A stretch of 38,095 nt of DNA, from positions 1-38,095 of the forward strand of contig JAKSYS010000607.1 of assembly GCA_022925895.1 (NCBI GenBank). The letters are read 5' to 3'. Each line of letters starts with the position of its first letter. Position 1 is the stretch's first letter. Position numbers and translations under genes: made by a program. Shown in pieces: positions 1 through 8,436 of the stretch. The DNA comes from Fragilaria crotonensis. Taxonomy: Eukaryota; Bacillariophyta; Fragilariophyceae; Fragilariales; Fragilariaceae. Under the pieces are notes generated by a model that had not been told where the DNA came from, made no database searches, and saw only the letters and a program-made list of their open reading frames with translations.

Positions 1-416
1 TCGTACCAGCCTAACTCCTAACTATAGAGTCCAATGCCTTGGTCCAGCTATGATAGATGCTACCTGGTACTACTACTACTACCGTAGTCCCTGCATGGAT
101 TATGGAGGTATGCATGCATACAACGCTGCTTGAAAAATGACATGGCAGACCTTCTTCCAATCGCAGGATGCGTCAATCTTCTGCAAATTGCAAGGACATC
201 TCCTCTGCCGCTTCCCTAGTTGCTGACATGAGGGAAATGGAGACCGATCCAAGGAAGCAAACGAACTATTTACCGTAGGACATCCGTACTCGGTGGATCA
301 GCTGCTATTTGTTGCTTTGTAAGAAAAATGGAATACGGAGTACAGTTTTTGTGTGAACTAATCGAGTAAAATCATAAACGATCACCCCGTCACCACGGCG
401 AAGGATTCGTGTCTGT
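1..416. other. Intergenic, no gene seen
   Basis: This is the 3' side of the first gene, which reads leftwards. It contains short CTA/GTA-type simple sequence around 61-90 but no convincing coding frame, RNA gene or mobile element. Confidence 0.6.
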
Positions 417-890
417 TTACTTCTTCTTCGTCAATCCCACCTGCAAAGCGGCTTCGTTAGTCTTTCCACTCCAGTCGTACTTGGTCTTGGCCATGTCATG
501 TCCCTTGGTAACGGTCTTGGCCCATGCGTCAGTGGTGTCAGTGCCACGCTTTTTGTAGAAGGCAGTGTAGTCTTGGAACTTGCCGGCCTTGGCAACGTTC
601 TTGGCGTAGCGTGCATTCTTCTTAGCAGCGTCAGCGGCACGGGCCTTCTCATATTGTTCCTTGGTCAAGCCAGCTGGGATGTAAGACTTCTCTGTGAGCT
701 TAGCAGGGTCAAGGTTTTTCTTTGCCCGAGCTCCGTAATTGTTCTGGTCCTTTTTTGGTGCGAACAAGTCCATTTCGGAGATTCTGGAGAAGATCGACTC
801 GCGGGCAGTGGCGACGCGGCCGGATGAGGCCGCTGGGGCGAAAGCCTGGGCGGCGGCGACGAAGGCAACGAGGAGAACGGCGACTTTCAT
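417..890 (-). CDS. Plastid-targeted small Lys/Ala-rich protein, function unknown
   Basis: A 157-residue protein. I chose the ATG at 890 because it begins a clean signal peptide (MKVAVLLVAFVAAAQA) followed directly by FAP, the Phe-at-cleavage motif of diatom plastid proteins; the frame stays open upstream to 1013 but that extension looks like untranslated sequence. The mature part has no membrane segment or cysteines and is rich in Lys, Ala and Tyr, with an aromatic stretch DYTAFYKKRGTD near residue 110 and KYDWSGKTNEA near the end. The size, charge and targeting suggest a soluble or peripheral plastid protein, possibly attached to a photosynthetic complex, but I do not recognise the family. 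Targeting is well supported; function is open. Confidence 0.85.
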   Translation of the reverse strand: MKVAVLLVAFVAAAQAFAPAASSGRVATARESIFSRISEMDLFAPKKDQNNYGARAKKNLDPAKLTEKSYIPAGLTKEQYEKARAADAAKKNARYAKNVAKAGKFQDYTAFYKKRGTDTTDAWAKTVTKGHDMAKTKYDWSGKTNEAALQVGLTKKK

Positions 891-1075
891 GGTGATTCTG
901 TTGCGAATTTGTGGCGTCACACTTCTCGAAGATGCACGTGTGAGGTGAGGACTTGAGGTAAAGAAGGCGTGCCCACATGTTTTGTAGTACGTTCTACATG
1001 GACAAGTTTGCACAAAGATCGGGCAATTCGCACTGACGCATCACGCCAGATGATTCGACTCAATCTGAATCGGCA

Positions 1076-1133
1076 TGGGTGCCGGTTGAATACGTACCGA
1101 AATATTAATGGGTGCCGGTTGAATACGTACCGA
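1076..1133. repeat. 33-bp tandem duplication
   Basis: The word TGGGTGCCGGTTGAATACGT continuing to ACCGA occurs at 1076-1100 and again at 1109-1133, an exact 25-bp match at 33-bp spacing. Confidence 0.85.
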
Positions 1134-1458
1134 TATCCGACTACGTACGTACGAATCCTAGAGATATCATCGTTCGTCCAGCTGACGTGTAAGTGAAAAC
1201 ATCGGACACATTGGACATCGAACGGACTTACTGTAGTCCCATTGGTATTTTGGAACTCGTAGTTTAATGTAGACGAAGTAAAAGGAGGACTACATCATTT
1301 ACCATCCAAGCCCTGAGCACTAGAGTACGTGTAGTCGCGTTGAAAGCAACAACAACCACGGAGTTAGACTGATTCTCGAATGGCGTTGAGTAGACATTCC
1401 TTTGATTTTAGGGAACGGACTTCTGCAACCACCTCGAGTCTCTGTCAGCACGAAGCCT

Positions 1459-1748
1459 TTCCATTCTCTCGATTCTATACTAGACCATGGAGCCGTCAGA
1501 ACTAAATTCCTGAAGTCACGTCGAGTAGTAACACATCCTTGGTTGAGTACGCTATTCCGACTTTCGAGCACAGTACAGATGTCCGCAACTTTCACTTCCA
1601 TTCTCTCGCTCTCAAGACCCACCATATGAGCCTTCGGAACACAGTCTAGTTCTGAAGAGAGCGCTTCTCTAGAACAGAGTACAGACAACGGCCAGCTGCC
1701 TCCGACGGTGTCCCTCCTGTCCATGCACTCGACTCTCTAGACCCACCA
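1459..1748. repeat. Three diverged copies of a ~130-bp tandem unit
   Basis: Similar blocks start at about 1459, 1596 and 1719. Each has a CCAT..CTCG..CTC core followed by AGACC(C)ACCAT, and the first two share further similarity downstream (TTCCTGAAG / TTCTGAAG). The spacing is 137 then 123 bp, so the copies have acquired indels. They do not overlap any coding sequence. Confidence 0.5.
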
Positions 1749-1763
1749 TTGAAGGTTTAAGAC

Positions 1764-2714
1764 TTAAAATCTGAAGTTGTCTCGCTCTCTTTCAGCATCA
1801 TGTCGCATCAACTCATGAGCCATCCTTAGTAGCATTCGAAAATCCCCTGCATTCAGATTCATACTCATCAAGAAAGCTTCGCATTGCCTCGAAAAAACAG
1901 GATTCAATACCCCCATCAAGCTGAACCTGGTAAAAAAAACATCCCAACGACCCTCTATCTTTTCGATTTCGTCGATAAACGCAATTTTCCCAGATGGGTC
2001 GAAGGTTGAGTAGCCAGCACCTAACTCAATAAGTCTCATATGATCTCGACATAGCTGTTCGTACTCTTTGCGAATCGCCTCCGTTTTGAGGGCGGATTTG
2101 TCGAACGGGTTGCTTGTGATTTGTACTGCAGCCGACATTCGCGTTATCGACGGAGGAGGCTTATCACTCGCTGCGCTTCTCATGAGCTGTTGCAGATCCA
2201 GATCTGCTGGCGGCATTGGAGGAGGGGCATTCAGAGCCATCGCACGCATACAGCCGCCTTGCCATCTCATCATGGACGCCACACTTTTAGGAGTAACACC
2301 ACTGTTTGCCAAGTGAGCCTGAGTGAGCTTGGCATACTCTCGAGTCTGAAAGTCGCCACTCAATTTCAATCCTTCGAAAAGGCTCTCCCAAGTAGCAACA
2401 GCCTTATCGATGCCATCTGCAACTCGGAAAAGTCTATCTTTGTCGGGATCATTACCAAGCTGTATATCCATTTGTATCTTAGCCATTTCGGTGGCAAATT
2501 CTGGAGCCATCCCGTTAAAATCTTCGATTCTTGGTTCAACAGCAACAGCAGCTGAGGATCGGAAGGGGCAGAAAGGCCCAATAGGTGTCAGTGCAACGCA
2601 TAGCGAAGTTCGTGGTGGCTTTAAGGTCGAGGGAGGAATTGACTTCACAAATGAATGACATGGCAACCACACTATAGCGTGCAGGACGACGAAAGAGCTC
2701 TTGAGAAGCGGCAT
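1764..2714 (-). CDS. Plastid protein with two DUF1825-like modules
   Basis: A 316-residue protein starting at the ATG at 2714, giving a hydrophobic signal (MPLLKSSFVVLHAIVWLPC) followed by HSF, compatible with bipartite plastid targeting. Residues about 201-313 match DUF1825, a small cyanobacterial/plastid family: a helix with YEQLCRDHMRLIELGAGYS, then FDPSGKIAFIDEIEKIEGRW, then FFTRFSL, ending in a helical MNLNAGDFRMLLRMAHELM. Residues about 70-162 repeat the second half of that fold in diverged form (DGIDKAVATWESLFEGLKLS ... REYAKLTQAHLANSGVTPKS ... MRWQGGCMRAMA). A Pro-rich linker (NAPPPMPPADLD) separates the two. Single-module proteins in this family are about 100 residues. The biochemical role of the family is not established to my knowledge. 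The gene is divergent from the heat-shock gene at 3111. Confidence 0.8.
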   Translation of the reverse strand: MPLLKSSFVVLHAIVWLPCHSFVKSIPPSTLKPPRTSLCVALTPIGPFCPFRSSAAVAVEPRIEDFNGMAPEFATEMAKIQMDIQLGNDPDKDRLFRVADGIDKAVATWESLFEGLKLSGDFQTREYAKLTQAHLANSGVTPKSVASMMRWQGGCMRAMALNAPPPMPPADLDLQQLMRSAASDKPPPSITRMSAAVQITSNPFDKSALKTEAIRKEYEQLCRDHMRLIELGAGYSTFDPSGKIAFIDEIEKIEGRWDVFFTRFSLMGVLNPVFSRQCEAFLMSMNLNAGDFRMLLRMAHELMRHDAERERDNFRF

Positions 2715-2939
2715 GATTGTCAAGTCCTCATATAATGCACTTAGGTCCCAACTGCAACGTGTCGGTTTCCTCCGCTGTCTCCTCTGCTCAATGACAACGC
2801 ATACCACACTTGCATAGGACTGCCGCCGACAGTGTCCACGACGAAGCGGAAAAGCGAACAAACGCATCAATCGTATGCATACCGATCGGCGCACCCGCAG
2901 TTCTTATCACATATGTACATTCCACGTGGCAGTCGTGTC

Positions 2940-2967
2940 GTCTGGAAACGTCGAGAGTCTTCCAGAC
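2940..2967. promoter_or_regulatory. Inverted repeat in the divergent promoter before the HSP20 gene
   Basis: GTCTGGAA (2940-2947) and TTCCAGAC (2960-2967) form perfect 8-bp arms around 12 bp, within the 396 bp between the starts at 2714 and 3111. The arms contain GAA and TTC triplets as in heat-shock elements, but the spacing is not the canonical nGAAnnTTCn array, so a heat-shock role is a guess. Confidence 0.35.
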
Positions 2968-3110
2968 GGCTGTCGATTTTCCAACTCCACAAGACAGATG
3001 CGAACACGTTGCAAAAAAGACTAACAAAAAATTTCAATGTTTTCGTCTCACAATTACGAAAGCACGAAATCATACGAACTCGACTGTCAACTTACATCCA
3101 CTCCAGCGCC

Positions 3111-3791
3111 ATGAAGTTCACTATCCCTGCTCTCATCGCTTGCGCAACGCCCCTTGCCGCTACATCATACAGCTTTGGCCCCCTTTCCAACCGCTCATTC
3201 AGAATTGCCTCGACTCCTTCATGCACTCCTCTAAGTGTGTGGTCACCAAGGCAGACGTTTGACTTGCTGTCTCCATCTTCCATGATAGATATGCGCCGTC
3301 GCCAGAACGCGCTGTTCCGAGAAGCTTCAAAGCAAGCTTTCCAAAACGTGTTCCAGAACTACTCTCCTGGGTATCAGGTGATTGACAACGATGAAAAGTT
3401 CCAAGTCTCAATTGAAGTGCCAGGTGTCAAGTCCGAGGATTTGAGCATCAAAGTAGAGGAGGATGGAAAGTACTTGACTGTCAGTGGATCCAGAGAGAAG
3501 ACCGCAACTGGGTACAGCTATTCCTCCAAGTTCTCGCAGAGCTTCTATCTTGACCCCTCGATCGAAACGGACAAGATCTCCGCTGATCTTCAAAACGGAA
3601 TTCTTCTCGTGACGGCACCAAAGGATTTGAAGAAGATTGAAGACTCTGTGAAGACTATCCCTATTAAAGTCATTACCGATGCGCCAGTGGAAGTCAAGAC
3701 GGATGCTAATGACGCTCACTCCGACAATGCAAAAGAGACTGAACACAAGACAGATTCCGAAATCCATATGACTGCTGAGGAACCGGTCTAG
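3111..3791 (+). CDS. Small heat-shock protein (HSP20/alpha-crystallin), probably plastid-targeted
   Basis: A 226-residue protein. The N-terminus MKFTIPALIACATPLAATSY is a signal peptide followed by SFGP, resembling the diatom plastid cleavage motif. The alpha-crystallin domain runs from about residue 85 to 185: YQVIDNDEKFQVSIEVPGVK, then edge strands with LSIKVEEDGKYLTVSG and the family signature LQNGILLVTAPK. The Asp/Glu/Thr-rich tail after about 190 has no clear IXI motif. The family forms ATP-independent oligomers that hold unfolding proteins. The open frame extends upstream to 2832, but that part lacks domain similarity and would bury the signal peptide, so I use the ATG at 3111. The domain assignment is secure; plastid location is inferred. 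Confidence 0.92.
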   Translation: MKFTIPALIACATPLAATSYSFGPLSNRSFRIASTPSCTPLSVWSPRQTFDLLSPSSMIDMRRRQNALFREASKQAFQNVFQNYSPGYQVIDNDEKFQVSIEVPGVKSEDLSIKVEEDGKYLTVSGSREKTATGYSYSSKFSQSFYLDPSIETDKISADLQNGILLVTAPKDLKKIEDSVKTIPIKVITDAPVEVKTDANDAHSDNAKETEHKTDSEIHMTAEEPV

Positions 3792-3881
3792 GCGGACTCG
3801 TGCCAGGAAAAGCGACTAATCGACAACGTACAGATGGTAGGCATCACTAGTGTCCCGATTGAATAAGACTCCATGAATCAT

Positions 3882-5454
3882 TCATACTAAATTTATAGGA
3901 AATATCATCAACGAAATAAGTGATGCATAGACAAGGGCAGATACGCAGTCTCGAACACTAGCATCTGATGCGAGCCTTGTCCCAATCGCACCGGCAGTCC
4001 CTCGGCTGCCTTTTTTTGTCTTCGAACCATGCGCGGGTAATGATGCTCCATTAGAGTAGCCTTGCTGTCCGTAAACGCCCGCGTTCGAGCTGCTTCCGTA
4101 GCCACCTGTAGCAGTATATCCCGCCGTGGCGCCGTGGGCACCATAAGCTCCTGCCGGGTACCTCCAGCGCCCATTACGTTACCAGATGTGGATCCTCCAA
4201 AAGACTGACTTGTATACGCTGTTTGGCCTCCTTGATATCCGTTTGTTGTTTGAGCACCATACCCCGGTGTTCCTCCTGCGAGGGGGTAGCCAGCACCTAC
4301 TGCGAGACCGCTTGAGCCTTGAGCGGGCATCCCGGAAACACCACCAACTGATAGCTCAGTATCGCTCAATGCGATGCCATCCTACAGCAGAGAACTAGTC
4401 AGCGCTTATGTCTCTGTTGACAAGCCAAGCCATAAATCGACCCGTACGCATTCTCGCTTACCTTATCAGCATAGATCCACATACCAGTGTTGATTGGCAT
4501 GCCGAAAATGTTGAGTGCACTTCCTTTCGATCCACTTGTCGCCCGACCTCGATTTGGATTTGTACCCATTGCTTTGCATCCAATTGGAGTCTCACCAACC
4601 TGCTTTGCATCTCGAATCGCACCATGAATTACTACACCTTTCCAACCATTTTGCCTCGCACTCGCCGCCGCTACCTTGCTGAAAATCGCAACATTCATGC
4701 TCCCACCACCATCCACAACCAGAACCTTGTTGTAGCCAGGGCCTTGGAGGACTTTTTCTACCACTCCTGCTCCTTCGAAGGCTTGAAGCGTTTCGACCTG
4801 TCCATAAAAATCGTACTCCGCCGTAATCATGGAAAAGTCTAGCGTCCATCACCCGAACGCTAGGGCCATGTCGATCAATCAAATCAGAGAGTGGTCTAGG
4901 CATTTGATCAGATGACATAGTACCTCTTGCCACGCCATTGATGTTGCTGCCATATGCTCCTGCAGAGTTTGATCCATACGTGGTCGTCACCTGATTATTG
5001 TAGCCCACAGTCCCTTGCGTTGTTGATGTTAAACCGCCATAGGCGGAACAGTATTGCCATATGTCACGCCAGATGAGCTGCCATAGGTTGTCCCAGAAGC
5101 AGTTCCATAGGCGCCAGTACCTGTGTTCGATGTGCCATAGCCAGATAACGCAGTAGTACTTGTCGTTCCGTATGGAGATGTTCCTCGCATACCTGATGTT
5201 GCCGTTGCGGCGGCGCGAGTACTAGCCGTATATGCCTTATACGTCGCTTCATGTCGACCAGCCGTAAGCCCCCCGCTCTTCATTCTCTGCACTCCTTTTC
5301 GGGCCGAACGCAGTGTCATGACCAGGGCCAAACCTGCGAGCCACATGAGTGGTCGTTTCAGCCCTCCGCATGTAGAGGCCAGAAAATCTCCAATCGTCTC
5401 GCAAAATATTTCGATGTTTATTCGTACCCGCTCGAGGAATAGCGATCGACTCAT
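3882..5454 (-). CDS. RraA-like domain protein with Gly/Tyr-rich flanks, reading frame broken
   Basis: The start is the ATG at 5454. The N-terminus has a hydrophobic stretch (PLMWLAGLALVMTL), then a low-complexity region of YGT/YGS/TTYG units. The core, about 4460-4920, matches the RraA/HMG-aldolase-like fold: FHDYGG, YGQVETLQAFEGAG, VLVVDGGGSMNVAIFSK, NGWKGVVIHGAIRD and IYADKDGI. An 80-bp intron (4382-4461) falls between YADK and DGI, exactly inside the conserved motif. The tail is again Gly/Tyr/Ser-rich. Three one-base frame changes are needed: near 5040 (GY-rich frame), at the T-run near 4808 (joining DYGG to FYGQVETL), and near 4160. The true C-terminus is uncertain, either 3882 or 3908. 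Role unknown; the IRD motif that supplies Arg and Asp in HMG aldolases is present. It could be a pseudogene or an assembly artefact. Confidence 0.7.
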
Positions 5455-6560
5455 GGTGGACTTTCACCTGATACCTCAATGCTCCGGAGAGGTTGTAAGT
5501 TTCGAGAAGATTTGGGTTGTGCGTTTATCTCAAGCTTGGTTCTGCAGGTTGCAAGTTGCAAGTTTCTTCGGGTTTCAGGTCATTCTCCTCATTGTGCTGA
5601 CTTCACAGGCAGTATGTATCAGACGTACGACGTAATGGTGACAAAATGAAATCAACCTGTCAAATATGACCCGAAATGACTTCGAGCCCGAACGCAAACG
5701 CACACGTACAGTAGGAGAGTGTGCGAAGTACTGGTACTTGTACTCGTAGTACTGTATACTGTAGACGGAGTATTATCATAGTCTTTTGTAATTTTGTAGT
5801 GCAGGAGTGCAGGGTGCTGATTCACCAGTACAAGTAGGACGAGAGGAGAGCAGGTGCTCATGCTTTTGTAGAAGCTGCTAAGCTACTATTTTAGTATGTC
5901 ATAGTTGTTCGTACCTACTTTCTAATTGTCTAACATATATTCGACAGACCCTGCTAATGCGAATTTTGTAGTAGCTGACTTAATTGGCATCATTTGAGAT
6001 AGTTGTTGTGATTTTGCTGGCAGGATGTATAGTTGTCAAGGCTTGAACCAATTGCACGCCATCATCACATGTATGCTTTGATTGATTTTGGATTGCAGGA
6101 TGATTGGTTCTACTCTTTTGCTTTGTGCTTAGAAGTAAAGCAAGGAAGGGAAGGACATACCACCACTTGCTTGTTGTTAGAAGCTACAAGGCTGGTAAAT
6201 GTCTTAAATCTGCCCGCCTTTATTGATTTTGAATGTGGACTTTGTTTTTGGATTTGTACCTGCACTCATATCACCACCAAGAAACAAGGTTGTTCCTTCA
6301 CAAGAACCACCAATGAGATGTCAGAAATTGGAGATGTCGTCCTCACTGAGCTTGGAGCTGATGATGCATCTCTTCTGAAAGGCAAAAGCAGATGAGTGTA
6401 GTTTGACTTTACTGAGTTCCCCCTAAGTGATCTAACAAACATACTGATTATGACAGCGGCCAAAGTGCTATAGCGCTTTGATGATTGGCCTTGTTGGTAG
6501 GATACGAACTGAAAAGGTAGAGGGTTTTCCCAATGTGAATTATCAGGAGATAACATACTA
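5455..6560. other. Gene-poor region beside the retroelement remnant
   Basis: The first ~450 bp include dense GTAC words (5725-5770). A 120-codon open frame at 6033-6395 resembles no family I know and may be chance. Around 6461-6480 is a near-perfect palindrome (CAAAGTGCTATAGCGCTTTG, one mismatched pair). TGGTAGGATACGAAC at 6495 begins with TGG, as primer-binding sites of LTR elements do, and could mark the 5' boundary of the following remnant, though no LTR was seen. Confidence 0.4.
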
Positions 6561-7912
6561 GGGTTTGACCCCCCCCCCCCCCACCGCCCCTACCACCCCT
6601 GGACACTACCACAATGAAGCCCGATCACTACTGGTAGATGAGGACAAGAACCAACAAGAAATACACGAATCCGGAATATCAACTTCCATGCCTCCGTTCC
6701 ACGTCCACATTGACACAACTACGCACAGCGAAAGAAAAGCAGTGATAATTTTTACTAGCGAACAAAAAGCAGCGATATAGTTTACAATGAATTCATGGAT
6801 TTTGTCCGGCATTATGGCATCCTGATTAAGACATAGTATGGCCAACTTGTTCAGGTTGCTAACCTGGAAGACCCCATGATGACAGTCAACCTAACTGACA
6901 AACTTGCATAGTATAATAGAGGTACAGTGCAGCCATAGTATGACATATGTAAGCAAGAAGAAGGGATCCTGGACCCAACAGAACCCATCTATTGCAGCCT
7001 CCTCCAGAGATACAATCGGAGAAGGGATGGTTACAACCTCCTCCTCAAAGCCATCATGACAGCTGGCACTCATGCTGGAGGTGAAGACCCTGAACCTCCT
7101 TAGAAACCCACCACTAGCTAGTAGATTCCATGGCCCATCCATATGAATAAGCATCCCAACTCCAAGTTTTTTCCAGTTTCATTCAAAGTACAAACGTCAT
7201 TTTTTGGACCGTGAACAAGTCCTCATGTTCTTTCAAGGGATGCACCCAGTGTGCCGTTATGTACGATCTGCAGCACAACTCATGCATGACTCAGAACAGC
7301 GTCCACTGACCGAGTCACAGACACACTGTCTTTGTTTTTAGAGGGTATTCCATAACCCTAGATTCACACCCTGCCACATCACCTATGCCATCGTCATTGG
7401 AGGTATATGCCCCGTCATGCCGCCTTAACATGACCAGAGCCTACTCTCATGAATCCCCACCCCCATGTGGCCACTTGGTCAACATAACAAGGAACTCACG
7501 TCGTCCACCTACCCAGCGAAATCGCCGGGGTTCAGATGCGCGCTCACTCAAGGATGTACAATGCCTGACATGTGCCATATACAGTCACGATCTTGCGGAA
7601 TGTAGAGTGCTTACAAAAGTTGCTGCGGCATGTATGGATACATCCAGACGCACAACCACAGTTCGAAGAAGCATCCTACAAAACCATAAACAGGCAAACC
7701 ACCCACAACACTGACAAAGTCACATTCATACAAGAGATGCTCATGCGAATAATCTATGTGGACACTTGATGAATCAGAATAACCCAGACGGGGACAGTTT
7801 GACCGCAGACATTACGGACGCCCTTCTCGGTAACTCCGAGAACGACAAGGACGATGACGACACTGGCGCGACTCCGTGCCAGCCACCTGCAAGCGTCTCC
7901 GAGGATTCATGA
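6561..7912 (+). pseudogene. Decayed retrotransposon gag-like gene with zinc knuckle
   Basis: Protein-like stretches appear in order on this strand but in different frames with internal stops. First is a Pro-rich start encoded by a 14-base C run (6569-6582), then MPPFHVHIDTTTHSERKAVI, YNEFMDFVRHYGILIKT and QVANLEDPMMTVNLTDKLA. FHSKYKRHFLDREQVLMFFQ, GMHPVCRYV and TPCHITYAIVIGG follow. Near 7558 comes a CCHC knuckle, CLTCAIYSHDLAEC (C-x2-C-x4-H-x4-C), then a frame change to HPDAQPQFEEASYKTINRQT and TTHNTDKVTFIQ, and another to an Asp-rich tail ending at 7912. A zinc knuckle after a helical region is typical of LTR-retrotransposon Gag. No protease, integrase or reverse transcriptase was found downstream, so the copy is partial and non-functional. 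A Ty1/copia-type source is likely but unproven. Confidence 0.6.
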
Positions 7913-8436
7913 ATTGAGCGACACAGCATTGGCAGATCTGACAACCTGACTGATGTGATACATCGGGCGAAATTCATGGGCATAGTTCATACTCCTACTA
8001 GACTGGGTCATGTGATCGGGCTCGTTCTTGCTATGAATGATGCATGCTAGCTAATACGTAGTACCACTCCAGCACTGGAGTACTGTATAGTATTACCGGT
8101 AGTAGTGAATAGGATCTATGACATACTACTAGTAGGAGTATGATGTATTTCATATGCATACGACCCATCATACAGTATATACAGTATACGTGAACGTAAA
8201 TTTACTACAGTACAAGTACAAGTACTAGTAGCTCTAGTACTTGCACTGGAGTTCGCATGTATGATAAAGAAATTTGTAAAATCTCACGAGTATCGATACT
8301 CCGTACCAGGTACTGCTCGTAGCTCGTAGTACTCTGGTACATTTTCCGGCCTGAATCACTCCTGCTCCCACACAAACAATTTGGCGCGACGACTAAATAC
8401 ACCATTGTGACGACGTCGAAAGTTGACAACCAATAC
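7913..8436. other. Intergenic, GTAC-rich, containing a promoter
   Basis: This is the region between the gag remnant and the next gene. It has many short palindromes, for example ACTCCAGCACTGGAGT at 8066-8081, and dense AGTAC words up to about 8340. The last ~90 bp should contain the promoter of the 8437 gene, including the E2F-type site listed separately. Confidence 0.5.
8380..8387 (+). promoter_or_regulatory. E2F-type site (TTTGGCGC)
   Basis: TTTGGCGC matches the E2F/DP consensus TTTSSCGC exactly and lies 50 bp before the proposed start at 8437. The same motif in the other orientation precedes Tipin at 16005-16012. E2F sites mark G1/S-expressed replication and repair genes in plants and animals; use in this organism is inferred. 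Confidence 0.5.

Larger units (their letters stand above)
891..1763. other. Intergenic region with decayed repeats
   Basis: This lies between two leftward genes and should hold the promoter of the 417-890 gene. It contains a 33-bp duplication and three diverged copies of a ~130-bp unit (both listed separately). No coding frame here looks real. Confidence 0.6.

Noticed and set aside
2832-3110. Longer HSP20 protein starting at 2832
   Set aside because: The extension would bury the signal peptide and has no similarity to the family.
4805-4830. 19-base intron at the RraA DYGG/FYGQ junction
   Set aside because: Far too short to splice; one extra T in the run explains the frame change.
6033-6395. 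120-codon open frame on the plus strand
   Set aside because: No family features, odd composition, next to a decayed retroelement; could be chance or a remnant.
7558-7600. Cellular zinc-finger gene around the CCHC motif
   Set aside because: Surrounding stops and frame changes, with gag-like order of blocks, make a retroelement remnant more likely.
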